From: Ruminococcus sp. | GTDB lineage: Bacteria; Bacillota; Clostridia; Oscillospirales; Ruminococcaceae | Reading direction: 5' to 3' | Assembly (NCBI GenBank): GCA_017534835.1 | Contig: JAFXVT010000049.1 | Span: 1-46,462, forward strand | Length of the DNA: 46,462 bases | Shown here: positions 32,603 to 39,744 of the stretch, piece by piece | Numbering within the stretch: position 1 is the first letter of the stretch | Layout of the letters: each line of letters opens with the position of its first letter | Notes under the pieces: generated by a model | What the model was told of the DNA's origin: nothing | Seen by the model: only the letters and a program-made list of their open reading frames with translations | Database searches by the model: none | Position numbers and translations under genes: made by a program

Positions 32603-34150
32603 TCAGAACCACGCATCGACAAGTGTGACCGCTCCCTTATCGAGCTTTTCTGAGCCGCTCATATAGTCCCATACCTCGACATCTGCCCTTGTCGCAGCTT
32701 CCGGCAGCACAAGCTCAAGGACGGTCTCGCCGTTGTTATCGAGCGTTATCGGGTCAAGCGAGAACTGCATCCATTTACCGGTCTTTCCGGTATCTTTATC
32801 AGTGTAGTTCGGGTCCCAGAAGCCCCAGCCGGCATTGACAGAGTGACCGGGCTCAGCTTTCAGCCGGACGTGGAGAACGTGTCCGCCGAGACCGTCGGTG
32901 AAGCGCCATTTTCCGGTATCCTCCGTATTGAAGTTCACATACGTTCTCGCAGCCGGAGCCTCACCGGACACAAGCTGCTTTCTGAGCATACACATATCAA
33001 ATGCGTCGAGCACTCCGTCCTCGCACACATCAGCATTTTCCGATGAAATAAAGCCTCTTTCGGGGGCTGCGAGCAAATAGTCCTGCAACGCCTTCGCATC
33101 ATCTTTGTCTACGAGACCGTCAGCATTCGCATCGCCCTTCATCGAAATACCGAGCACATCGACAACTTTGTTTCCGGACGCGGCAGGACACTCCGGTTCG
33201 CTTTCATTTCTGAAAACGTACGAAACGCAGTTCCAGCCCTTTACAAGCGGTATCTCCGCTGAATCCATATAGAATCTGTTGTCGTAGATACGGCTGTTCT
33301 GTCCCCAGCCGTCAACTGCCATATACAGGTCGACCGCGTTGAGAACGTTCTCATTTCCGTTGCGGCTGCCGGTATTATTGCGTATCACAACATCATTTCC
33401 CTTTATCTCAACGAAGCTGTTCGCGCCGTTTTTGCCCTGTATCCCTTTGCCGTCAAAGGTGCAGCCCTCAACAAGAGTGCCAAGCGTGTATTCCTTTATG
33501 TCCACGCAGTCCGCAGCGACATTTGAGATGCGGCAGTTCCTTATGGTATTGTAATGGCAGTCAAATCCGTATCCGGTCGTGCCCTTTGCACTTCCAATGT
33601 ATATTCCCTCGCCGTACTGAGGACTTACAGTCCCGCAGTCGTGGATATAGCAGTTCTCGATAAGACAGCTGCTCGTATCATCGCGCAGATGTATGCCCTC
33701 AGAGCCGATATTGTACACCTCACAGCCGGTGATAACGGAATTGCTGCCTTTATCGAGAACGATACCCTTTCCGGCTTCACACGCAGCGATGTTTTCGATG
33801 TTCCAGTATTCGCCCATAATGTGCAGAGCTATCTTGTTTTCCTGTGAGACACCGCAGATAACGGCAGGGTCTTCGGGGTCGGCGCTGCAGATCGTTATCG
33901 GTGCTTCGGCAGTTCCGCTCGCCTCAGAAAAGAATGCAGCCCAGTTGCCCTTCCATACATCGTTCTGATATTTGCCCGGAGCTATTATTATCCTATCCCC
34001 GGGTCGGGCATCTGCAAGAGCCGCGTGCAGCTCATCTGTCGTCGATACTTTCACCTCGCGTATACCGTCAGCTCCAACGGAGAACGGTGCGTCCGCACAC
34101 ATCAGCGCAGCAGTTGTCATCATAGAAAGGATGATCATTGTCTTTTTCAT
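32603..34150 (-). CDS. Secreted parallel beta-helix (pectate-lyase-like) protein with internal dockerin
   Basis: 515 residues. Signal peptide about 1-27. Residues about 30-330 form a right-handed parallel beta-helix with stacked turns (NSVITGCEVYNIGSEGIHL, SSCLIENCYIHDC, YNTIRNCRISNV, GTLVEGCTFDG). The dockerin lies inside the chain, about 337-395 (DANADGLVDKDD and DVCEDGVLDAFD). A final 110-residue beta-rich domain (about 400-515) may bind carbohydrate. The fold suggests a polysaccharide lyase or hydrolase acting on pectin, fitting the nearby PL11 gene, but catalytic residues could not be assigned. Start at 34150 chosen for GGAGG eight bases upstream and the signal peptide MKKTMIIL. Confidence 0.85.
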   Translation of the reverse strand: MKKTMIILSMMTTAALMCADAPFSVGADGIREVKVSTTDELHAALADARPGDRIIIAPGKYQNDVWKGNWAAFFSEASGTAEAPITICSADPEDPAVICGVSQENKIALHIMGEYWNIENIAACEAGKGIVLDKGSNSVITGCEVYNIGSEGIHLRDDTSSCLIENCYIHDCGTVSPQYGEGIYIGSAKGTTGYGFDCHYNTIRNCRISNVAADCVDIKEYTLGTLVEGCTFDGKGIQGKNGANSFVEIKGNDVVIRNNTGSRNGNENVLNAVDLYMAVDGWGQNSRIYDNRFYMDSAEIPLVKGWNCVSYVFRNESEPECPAASGNKVVDVLGISMKGDANADGLVDKDDAKALQDYLLAAPERGFISSENADVCEDGVLDAFDMCMLRKQLVSGEAPAARTYVNFNTEDTGKWRFTDGLGGHVLHVRLKAEPGHSVNAGWGFWDPNYTDKDTGKTGKWMQFSLDPITLDNNGETVLELVLPEAATRADVEVWDYMSGSEKLDKGAVTLVDAWF

Positions 34151-34213
34151 ATACACTACCTCCGACATCTTAGGTCAGGAATTGACGCCGAACAGTTTCA
34201 ACTCGTTATACTG

Positions 34214-34242
34214 ATTGTATCACAGCCGGGCGAAAAAATCAA
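34214..34242 (-). promoter_or_regulatory. Sigma-A promoter of the beta-helix gene
   Basis: Minus-strand TTGATT, 17 bases, TACAAT. Confidence 0.72.
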
Positions 34243-34324
34243 TACCTTTGCGTGAACAGGAAGCTAACGGCTCCGGCTCGTTGGATAGTTCTTGTTTTCG
34301 CTTGTCCGGCAGTTGATCGTACTA

Positions 34325-34353
34325 TTGACTTTTCGAGCGCAGTTTGCTATACT
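34325..34353 (+). promoter_or_regulatory. Sigma-A promoter of the small lipoprotein gene
   Basis: TTGACT, 17 bases, TATACT, 48 bases before the ATG at 34401. Confidence 0.75.
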
Positions 34354-34400
34354 TTTTTATACAAGGAGCTGTGTCTTCTTGTAGAATAGGAGAGAAAAAG

Positions 34401-34937
34401 ATGAAAAAGGAAGTGGCATTGCTTGCTTCATTCTTTATGTGCGTCAGTCTGATCTCTTGCAGTGCAGATGACGCGAGCTCGGTTGTGCAGCAAAGCGTAA
34501 CGAGCTCTTCAGCAGCAGAGCAGTCAAGCGATCCGGCAGAAACGACCGCACAGACATCAACTGAGACCGCTCAGCAGGAAACGACCGGTGATACCCAGCC
34601 TGAGAATACACAGGATACATCTTCCGGACAGAGTGGGAGCGAAGCAGCAGCTATCACAAAGGAACAGGCACTGGATGCCGTAAGGAATTACTGTTTCATT
34701 CAGGACCCCGGGCTGAAAAATATGACCGGGTCAGATGAATACACTATTTACTGGGACGTAATATCCGAAAGTGCTGATGAGATAGTTGTTCTGTACAGGT
34801 CTTATACCGGTGCGCAGATGCGCTATTATATTTCCCCTGTTTCCGGAGAAACATATGTCACCGCGCAGGTCCCCGGAATAATAGACGAGGAAAAGCCCAC
34901 CGATAAAAGCTTTAATATAAAAGACTATCTGACGTAA
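34401..34937 (+). CDS. Small lipoprotein with Ser/Thr/Gln linker, unknown function
   Basis: 178 residues. Lipoprotein signal MKKEVALLASFFMCVSLISC (Cys 20). Residues 21-90 are a Ser/Thr/Gln/Glu-rich spacer suited to crossing the cell wall. The C-terminal 85 residues form a compact alpha/beta domain (ITKEQALDAVRNYC, then YTIYWDVISESADEIVVLY and QMRYYISPVSGETYV) resembling a single PepSY-like unit, the kind of extracellular domain that inhibits or senses. Start at 34401 is fixed by AGGAGAG nine bases upstream and the signal peptide; upstream in-frame codons overlap the promoter. Monocistronic, with a terminator 55 bases past the stop. Confidence 0.83.
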   Translation: MKKEVALLASFFMCVSLISCSADDASSVVQQSVTSSSAAEQSSDPAETTAQTSTETAQQETTGDTQPENTQDTSSGQSGSEAAAITKEQALDAVRNYCFIQDPGLKNMTGSDEYTIYWDVISESADEIVVLYRSYTGAQMRYYISPVSGETYVTAQVPGIIDEEKPTDKSFNIKDYLT

Positions 34938-34992
34938 TGATTTCGTCGGTCTAACGAGCACGTAAAACTTGCATATACGAACGAACAAAGAT

Positions 34993-35020
34993 AAACCAGC
35001 CTCAATGAGACTGGTTTTTT
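34993..35020 (+). terminator. Terminator of the small lipoprotein gene
   Basis: Stem AAACCAG / CTGGTTT with CTC/GAG pairing inside, followed by TTTTTT. Confidence 0.85.
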
Positions 35021-35023
35021 CGC

Positions 35024-35286
35024 AAGCTGAACCGCATATTGGAGCGTCGGAGAAATATGAAACGGAAAGATCCGGTCTCCATATCTTATCGCATAAGCGG
35101 CTGCCCCCTGCCGATGACCTGCTGTCAGTGACAGGGGATCCTACCGTAAGCAGCGTCCGGACGTGTTATGCTTCCGGACGCTGTTTTGAGTTATCATCAC
35201 TTTTCAATGAGCATTTTTTCTGACGAGAACATATCAGATAATCCAGCCTGATCAGCTGTAAAAGATAGATCCATTTTCCCTCCATA
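35024..35286. other. Intergenic stretch with two hairpins
   Basis: No gene of more than 30 codons is convincing here. It holds CCCCTG / CAGGGG (35105-35137), which encloses a smaller TGAC / GTCA pair, and a perfect 11-bp stem CAGCGTCCGGA / TCCGGACGCTG (35151-35183) followed by TTTT. The second may act as a weak terminator for either strand. GCAGGTCA inside the first hairpin recalls the dispersed repeat family, but the match is too short to call. Confidence 0.5.
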
Positions 35287-35454
35287 TCATTCTTCGATTC
35301 GGTTCGGGTGTTTCGGCTTGCGTTTATACGCCTTCCTGTCATCTGGAGCGACGCGCGTGACAGGGTTGAGTCCGTTCCAGTCACGGCGTTTTTCAGCATT
35401 TAGCTTTTTCTGCTCCTTCTTGCTCATCTTGTCATAAGGTACGAATCTCTCCAT
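35287..35454 (-). CDS. 55-residue basic protein coupled to rtcB
   Basis: Short gene of 55 codons plus stop. The product begins MERFVPYDKMSKKEQKKLN and is rich in Lys and Arg, with a central NPVTR and a C-terminal KPKHPNRIEE. Its ATG overlaps the rtcB stop by one base (TAATG), the classical layout for translational re-initiation; a GGAG lies in the upstream gene. Small proteins of this look (basic N-terminal MERFxPY..., central LNPVTR) accompany rtcB in other clostridia as far as I recall. The charge suggests RNA binding, perhaps helping the ligase. The function is unknown. Not a chance ORF: codon use and composition match real genes and the overlap is exact. Confidence 0.75.
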   Translation of the reverse strand: MERFVPYDKMSKKEQKKLNAEKRRDWNGLNPVTRVAPDDRKAYKRKPKHPNRIEE

Positions 35455-36656
35455 TATTCTTCACCTGCCTTGAAGTTGTAGATAGGCTTGATTATTTCGT
35501 TTATCTCGACTGTGTCTGCGATATTGTCGACAATATCGTTCATCGACTTGTAAGCCATGGGACACTCGTCAAGCGTTCCCGAATTGACGGAAGTCGTGTA
35601 GATACCGTCCATCTGTTTTTTAAACTCGGACACAGTGAAGCTCTCCTTCGCCTGCGAACGCGACATAAGACGTCCTGCTCCGTGGGGTGCGGAGAAGTTC
35701 CAGTCGGGGTTGCCCTTGCCTGTGCAGATAAGGCTGCCGTCGCGCATATTTATCGGTATCAGGAGCTTTTCACCTGCCTGTGCGGAAACAGCTCCCTTAC
35801 GGAGTATCATCATATCCGTGTCTATGTAGTTGTGGATAGTCGTGAACTGCTCCTCAACGTGGAGGTGCATACCCTTTATTATCTCGTCCATCATCGCCTG
35901 ACGGTTTATCATAGCGAATCTCTGAACTATCTTCATATCGTGGATATACTTTTCGAAGAGCTCGTCCTCGCAGCAGCAAAGTTGTTTCGGTATACCGGCA
36001 TTCCCGATATTTCTGAGCTTTTTAAGAGCTGCCTCTTTTTTCTTTTCCTTGCCCTGCGACTTGTATGATTCTATCAGAGCCCTGACGTCCTCGCGGTTGC
36101 TTGCGATGCCCTGGAATGCCTTTTCCTGATAGTAAGTCGCTGTTTCAACTCCGAGGTGGCGCGAGCCCGAGTGGATAACGATGTAAATGCTTCCGTCCTC
36201 GCCGCTGTCAGCTTCGATGAAGTGATTGCCGCCGCCGAGAGTGCCGATGCTAAGCTCCGCACGAGCCGATTTTATTTTGTCGTAGCAGTAAAGCTCGGTT
36301 AGGTCTATCTGCTCAGCATAGCGGTGTGCCGTCTCACGAACACTGAATCCCGAAGGTATCTTTTCGTGAATGAGCTTGTCGAGCTTCTGGAGCTCGATGT
36401 GCTTCTCCTTTATGCGTACAGTCTCCATTCCGCAGCCGATATCTACTCCGACAAAGTTGGGCACGACCTTATCGGTTACGGTCATAGTCGTACCGATAGT
36501 GCAGCCTGCACCTGCGTGTACATCGGGCATTATGCGTATCTTCTCACCCTCAGCCATAGGCTGGTTGCACATCTCAGTTATCTGCGAGATCGCGGTCTTT
36601 TCTATGACGTCGGTAAATACCTTTGCGGTGTTGTATTTTCCGGTCAATTCTATCAT
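35454..36656 (-). CDS. rtcB: RNA-splicing ligase RtcB
   Basis: 400 residues, slightly shorter than E. coli RtcB (408). Conserved metal and guanylate sites are all visible: PDVHAGAGC, GVDIGCGM (metal Cys), GGGNHFIE, HSGSRHLG, and the guanylylated His in APHGAGRLMSR. It joins RNA 2',3'-cyclic phosphate ends to 5'-OH ends using GTP and Mn2+, for RNA repair or tRNA end healing. The ATG at 36656 has AAAGGA seven bases upstream; in-frame codons further upstream lie in the leader terminator. It is preceded by a leader peptide and terminator hairpin and followed by an overlapping small gene. Confidence 0.95.
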   Translation of the reverse strand: MIELTGKYNTAKVFTDVIEKTAISQITEMCNQPMAEGEKIRIMPDVHAGAGCTIGTTMTVTDKVVPNFVGVDIGCGMETVRIKEKHIELQKLDKLIHEKIPSGFSVRETAHRYAEQIDLTELYCYDKIKSARAELSIGTLGGGNHFIEADSGEDGSIYIVIHSGSRHLGVETATYYQEKAFQGIASNREDVRALIESYKSQGKEKKKEAALKKLRNIGNAGIPKQLCCCEDELFEKYIHDMKIVQRFAMINRQAMMDEIIKGMHLHVEEQFTTIHNYIDTDMMILRKGAVSAQAGEKLLIPINMRDGSLICTGKGNPDWNFSAPHGAGRLMSRSQAKESFTVSEFKKQMDGIYTTSVNSGTLDECPMAYKSMNDIVDNIADTVEINEIIKPIYNFKAGEE

Positions 36657-36678
36657 AGTTTTCCTTTCCGCCTGCAAC

Positions 36679-36715
36679 AAAAAAGCGCCCCTGTCTGACG
36701 CAGGAGCGCAAAAAA
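36679..36715 (-). terminator. Attenuator-like terminator in the rtcB leader
   Basis: Minus-strand stem GCGCTCCTG / CAGGGGCGC with a 7-base loop, followed by six Ts, ending 22 bases before the rtcB ATG and lying after the leader ORF. With the only visible promoter upstream of both, transcripts must pass this terminator to reach rtcB. Confidence 0.8.
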
Positions 36716-36741
36716 TGTATACCGAAAACAATACACCTATC

Positions 36742-36819
36742 TCAGTGCATCAAACGGCTGTGCAGGCAAACTCCATGCTTATTGTATTTGATTTTCTTGT
36801 TACTTGGATATGATGTCAT
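36742..36819 (-). CDS. 25-residue leader peptide upstream of rtcB
   Basis: ATG with AGGAAGGTGAGCTCT in front (AAGGA plus GGTG), 25 codons, TGA. The peptide starts MTSYPSNKKIKYNKHG and ends in LHSRLMH, basic and without a signal peptide. It lies between a perfect promoter and the attenuator-like terminator, so it is more likely a leader whose translation affects termination than a working protein. No run of one amino-acid codon marks it as a classical amino-acid attenuator. Confidence 0.55.
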   Translation of the reverse strand: MTSYPSNKKIKYNKHGVCLHSRLMH

Positions 36820-36852
36820 AGAGCTCACCTTCCTTTCTTAGAATATGAGCTT

Positions 36853-36881
36853 ATTATACATTCCATATCCGTGTTTGTCAA
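36853..36881 (-). promoter_or_regulatory. Perfect sigma-A promoter of the rtcB operon with UP-like tract
   Basis: Minus-strand TTGACA, 17 bases, TATAAT, exact consensus; just upstream (36885-36945) are repeated A tracts resembling an UP element. Strong initiation combined with a leader terminator fits control by attenuation. Confidence 0.87.
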
Positions 36882-36998
36882 GGCTTTTTCATTTTTTTCA
36901 TTGAATTGTTACTTTTTCTCAAACTTTTTTATCGTAAGTACTTTTTCTTTGACATTTTCACAGTCTGAGACGTAATGTTTTCTGTATGTAACAGAAAA

Positions 36999-37037
36999 GC
37001 CTGTATTTCGGTGTTTTCCTCGAAATACAGGCTTTTT
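36999..37037. terminator. Strong hairpin next to the 97-bp array
   Basis: Perfect stem GCCTGTATTTCG / CGAAATACAGGC with a 10-base loop; TTTTTG on the plus side and TTTTCTG on the minus side. It lies between the repeat array and the rtcB promoter. Confidence 0.7.
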
Positions 37038-37041
37038 GATT

Positions 37042-37370
37042 CTGTGTATGTGTTACAAATCAGATACGGTATGGAACGCGGGAAATAATACGCGGCTCAG
37101 AAAAACTGAACCGCGAAACTGCGCGCGCCCGCTCGGCGCTGTGTATGTGTTACAAATTAGATACGGTATGGAACGCGGAAAAAATTCGCGGCTCAGAAAA
37201 ACTGAACCGCGAAACTGCGCGCGCCCGCTCGGCGCTGTGTATGTGTTACAAATTAGATACGGTATGGAACGCGGAAAAAAATTCGCGGCTCAGAAAAACT
37301 GAACCGTGAAACTGCGCGCGCCCGCTCGGCGCTGTGTATGTGGAACGATTTAGATCCGCTATATGCAAAA
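37042..37370. repeat. Tandem array of three 97-bp repeats plus a partial fourth
   Basis: Units at 37042-37138, 37139-37234 and 37235-37331, nearly identical; a diverged partial copy runs to about 37370. Each contains GTGTATGTGTTACAAAT, GATACGGTATGGAACGCGG, an inverted repeat TTCGCGGCTCAG / CTGAACCGCGAA with a 5-base A loop, and CGCGCGCCCGCTCGGCGC. On the minus strand the inverted repeat is followed by TTTTTT, so each unit resembles an intrinsic terminator in the direction of the dockerin gene to the right. Reading frames across the array are by-products of the repeats. Confidence 0.85.
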
Positions 37371-37456
37371 AAGCCGACCTTGTACGGGTTCTGTACGAAA
37401 CCAACAAAATCGGCTTTGGATAATAGGAACAGCGGCACCCGATAAAAGGTGCCGCT
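37367..37456 (-). terminator. Two terminator hairpins after the AT-rich dockerin gene
   Basis: Minus strand: first AGCGGCACC / GGTGCCGCT (37431-37456) with a weak T run, then AAAGCCGA / TCGGCTTT (37367-37417) followed by TTTTTTGC. Together with the array they give up to five stacked hairpins behind one gene. Confidence 0.65.
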
Positions 37457-37540
37457 GCTTTGGTAATTTAGGAGAAGAATTATTCGGTAGCTCTATTTAA
37501 TGTTCAACAATCGCAAATTATGAATCCGACAGACCGTCTT

Positions 37541-38665
37541 TTATTTATCCTCGCTCAGGAATTCCTTGATATTCTTTGAGCCGCCTGTTGAAACATAAGA
37601 ATAGAAGGATAGCAGCTGAGAAGCATCTGAAGCATCAACATTTCCGTCGAGATTTACATCCAGTGTCTTCTTTTCTTCGTCAGTGATTTCGTAATCGGAT
37701 GTAGTCGATAACTTGGAATACAGCGATAGTATCTTACTGGAATCAGTTGCATCTATTCGGGCGTCTCCGTTTGCATCTCCGAGATAGAATATATATGGCG
37801 TTACATCAAATCCAACTACATCGGAATAAGCGGACGGGCTCATCTCCAAAAAACCGGGCAGTGAATTATCAACAAATATGGCGATCCTAATGACATTTTT
37901 TGATAAGGTATTCTCAGAGAAAAGAAGGTATTCGCATCCACTGTAGTCTTCAATCGGGTTTTCCCAATGATACTTTGTTTGCTTGTTCAGGCAGTCTATT
38001 ACATTTTTTATCTCTTTAACGCTGTTTAATCCGTAAATAATGAGATAGTCGATATTATGATAATCATTGCTGCAATCAAGCGCTGCATCAACTTTAATAT
38101 CTGTCGGAAGAACACTGTTTCCGTTTTCATCCTTTGTAAGCAGATCTATGAATTCCTCTGAATTAGAGAAAGCTGGGGTCTCAGGAGTTAAGTCAGGCTG
38201 CGTATAAGCAGAAATATCCGTTATCAGAGCCGATGCGCGTGCTTTGGCAAGCTGTTCATCATCTAACTCGCACACAATTGTGGCGGTATAGCTTGAACAC
38301 CATGCCTTTGACGGGTCCGCACCAATATCTGTCAGAACTTGTTCCGCTGCTTCTTTAAATGTTTCTTTTAGATAATTCAATCGAACTTTCTTGTAGTATT
38401 CAGTGCTTTTTTGCTCAACTTCTTTTACTGTTGCACCCGAACGATATAGTTCATTGATATATTCTTGCCTTTGTTGTTCAGCCGTTTCTTCTATCTTTGA
38501 CGTATCCGGAGCTTTATAGAATATCCAGTAAACACTTGCAGTTTCAAATTCAGATAAAGCCGGCGTTGACTCTTGAGTCTCAGTGCTCTCAGCCGAACAC
38601 GTAAAAGGAGTAAAACTTGATGCAAGTAAAAAAGATAATACTACTGACATTACCTTTTCTTTCAT
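37541..38665 (-). CDS. Secreted helical dockerin protein, unknown function
   Basis: 374 residues. Signal peptide about 1-25 (cleavage near CSA-EST). Residues about 55-115 are charged and helical, a possible coiled coil (EETAEQQRQEYINELYR, EVEQKSTEYYKK). Residues about 120-285 contain alternating strands and helices with no family recognised. The C-terminal dockerin (about 293-360) has DANGDARIDATD and DVNLDGNVDASD loops and the LLSFYSYVSTGG type of helix, like the LRR protein at 26.9 kb and unlike the CAZymes here. AT-rich compared with genes to the left. AAGGAGG before the ATG and a promoter 249 bases upstream, giving a long leader. Confidence 0.82.
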   Translation of the reverse strand: MKEKVMSVVLSFLLASSFTPFTCSAESTETQESTPALSEFETASVYWIFYKAPDTSKIEETAEQQRQEYINELYRSGATVKEVEQKSTEYYKKVRLNYLKETFKEAAEQVLTDIGADPSKAWCSSYTATIVCELDDEQLAKARASALITDISAYTQPDLTPETPAFSNSEEFIDLLTKDENGNSVLPTDIKVDAALDCSNDYHNIDYLIIYGLNSVKEIKNVIDCLNKQTKYHWENPIEDYSGCEYLLFSENTLSKNVIRIAIFVDNSLPGFLEMSPSAYSDVVGFDVTPYIFYLGDANGDARIDATDSSKILSLYSKLSTTSDYEITDEEKKTLDVNLDGNVDASDASQLLSFYSYVSTGGSKNIKEFLSEDK

Positions 38666-38913
38666 AATGATTCCTCCTTGTTTATTATTTTGTTGGTTTC
38701 ATGATATATATGATAGTAAAACATCACCTCCTAATAATTGTTTGTTTCAATGATTCCTACTGGAAGACAGTTTCATATACTGTGCATAGTGATTACAGCT
38801 TTTATATGATTATTCTGAGTATATATGGGGGCATTGGAATCTCTCCCTGTACAATTGAATGAGCAATGATGCATTCTATACTATCGGAACGCCTTTCACT
38901 ATTTCTTGGCTAC
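38666..38913 (-). other. Long leader of the AT-rich dockerin gene
   Basis: About 240 bases of untranslated leader. It has two small reading frames with Shine-Dalgarno-like sequences: a 10-codon one after GGGAGAG (ATG near 38815) and a 20-codon frame (38724-38662) that follows AGGAGGTG directly and ends in an ATGA overlap with the dockerin start. The second ribosome site is only 2 bases from its ATG, which is too close to be normal. No clear riboswitch fold was seen. Confidence 0.4.
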
Positions 38914-38942
38914 ATTATACCATATCTAAAAGAAATAATCAA
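38914..38942 (-). promoter_or_regulatory. Sigma-A promoter of the AT-rich dockerin gene
   Basis: Minus-strand TTGATT, 17 bases, TATAAT. Confidence 0.75.
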
Positions 38943-39101
38943 GTATTATTAATACTTTTTCACAGAATCAAGCCGAACGATGATAAGCATATTCAATTAT
39001 GATTCAAGCCTATAATTCAGACTTTATCTCATACCCACCCTTGAAAGCGACAGCTATCTCATCTATATTAAGCACTTTTACGTATTAATTATCAGTCGAA
39101 A

Positions 39102-39734
39102 TCACCTTATCTGAGTTAATGACCCTTTCTCCATTTCAAAAACGGTATCACAGAGTGTCTCTATATCTTCTGTTGAATGGGAGGCAATAATAAGCGTTTT
39201 ACCCTTATTTTTCAAGTCGATCAGATATTTTCGCATATCTGATACGCCTTCCTTGTCGAGGCCATTCATCGGTTCATCAAGTATCAGCAGATCGGGATCC
39301 TCCATAATAGCCTGAGCAAGACCAAGCCGCTGTCTCATTCCAAGGGAATACTTTCCGACGTGCTTTTTGCTTGATGGATCAAGCCCCACACTTCTTATAG
39401 CATCCATTATAGCTTCTTTTTTCACATTACCTTTTATATCAGCAAGGAATTTAAGATTCCTGTATCCGCTGTATTCAGGGAGAAAACCTGGGGTTTCGAT
39501 GATGATGCCGCAGCTTTCCGGTACATCTATATCCTTGCCTATCTCTTTATCATTGACTGTTATCCTTCCCGAAGTAACAGGCACGAATCCGCAGATACAC
39601 TTCATAAGCATAGTTTTGCCGCTTCCGTTTCTCCCGACAAGTCCATGGATCTTTTTATCATCAAAAGTAACAGAGATATTATTGAGGACAACTGTATCTC
39701 CAAATTTTTTTGTAACATTTTCAACTTTGATCAT
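39102..39734 (-). CDS. ABC transporter ATP-binding protein (BcrA-type)
   Basis: 210 residues, a single nucleotide-binding domain. Walker A GRNGSGKT, signature YSLGMRQRLG, Walker B LLILDEPMNGLD and the switch His in ASHS are all intact. It energises the two membrane proteins encoded just upstream, in a type of exporter that often handles peptides or antibiotics. Start at 39734 (ATG) is preferred: AGAGG lies seven bases upstream, whereas the in-frame TTG further up lies within the permease gene. Last gene of the operon; no clear terminator follows. Confidence 0.92.
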   Translation of the reverse strand: MIKVENVTKKFGDTVVLNNISVTFDDKKIHGLVGRNGSGKTMLMKCICGFVPVTSGRITVNDKEIGKDIDVPESCGIIIETPGFLPEYSGYRNLKFLADIKGNVKKEAIMDAIRSVGLDPSSKKHVGKYSLGMRQRLGLAQAIMEDPDLLILDEPMNGLDKEGVSDMRKYLIDLKNKGKTLIIASHSTEDIETLCDTVFEMEKGSLTQIR

Positions 39735-39744
39735 ATCAAAACCT

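Noticed and set aside
35040-35130. 24-codon frame starting at an ATG after GGAG near 35057
   Set aside because: It has no promoter, overlaps a hairpin, and sits after a terminator; too little support.
37036-37302. 88-codon plus-strand frame with repeated KTEPRNCARPLGAVYVLQIRY-like segments
   Set aside because: It is only the 97-bp DNA repeat read through; no ribosome site, and unit lengths of 96 and 97 do not keep frame throughout.
37042-37370. CRISPR array
   Set aside because: The repeats are directly adjacent 97-bp units with no variable spacers, and no cas genes are near.
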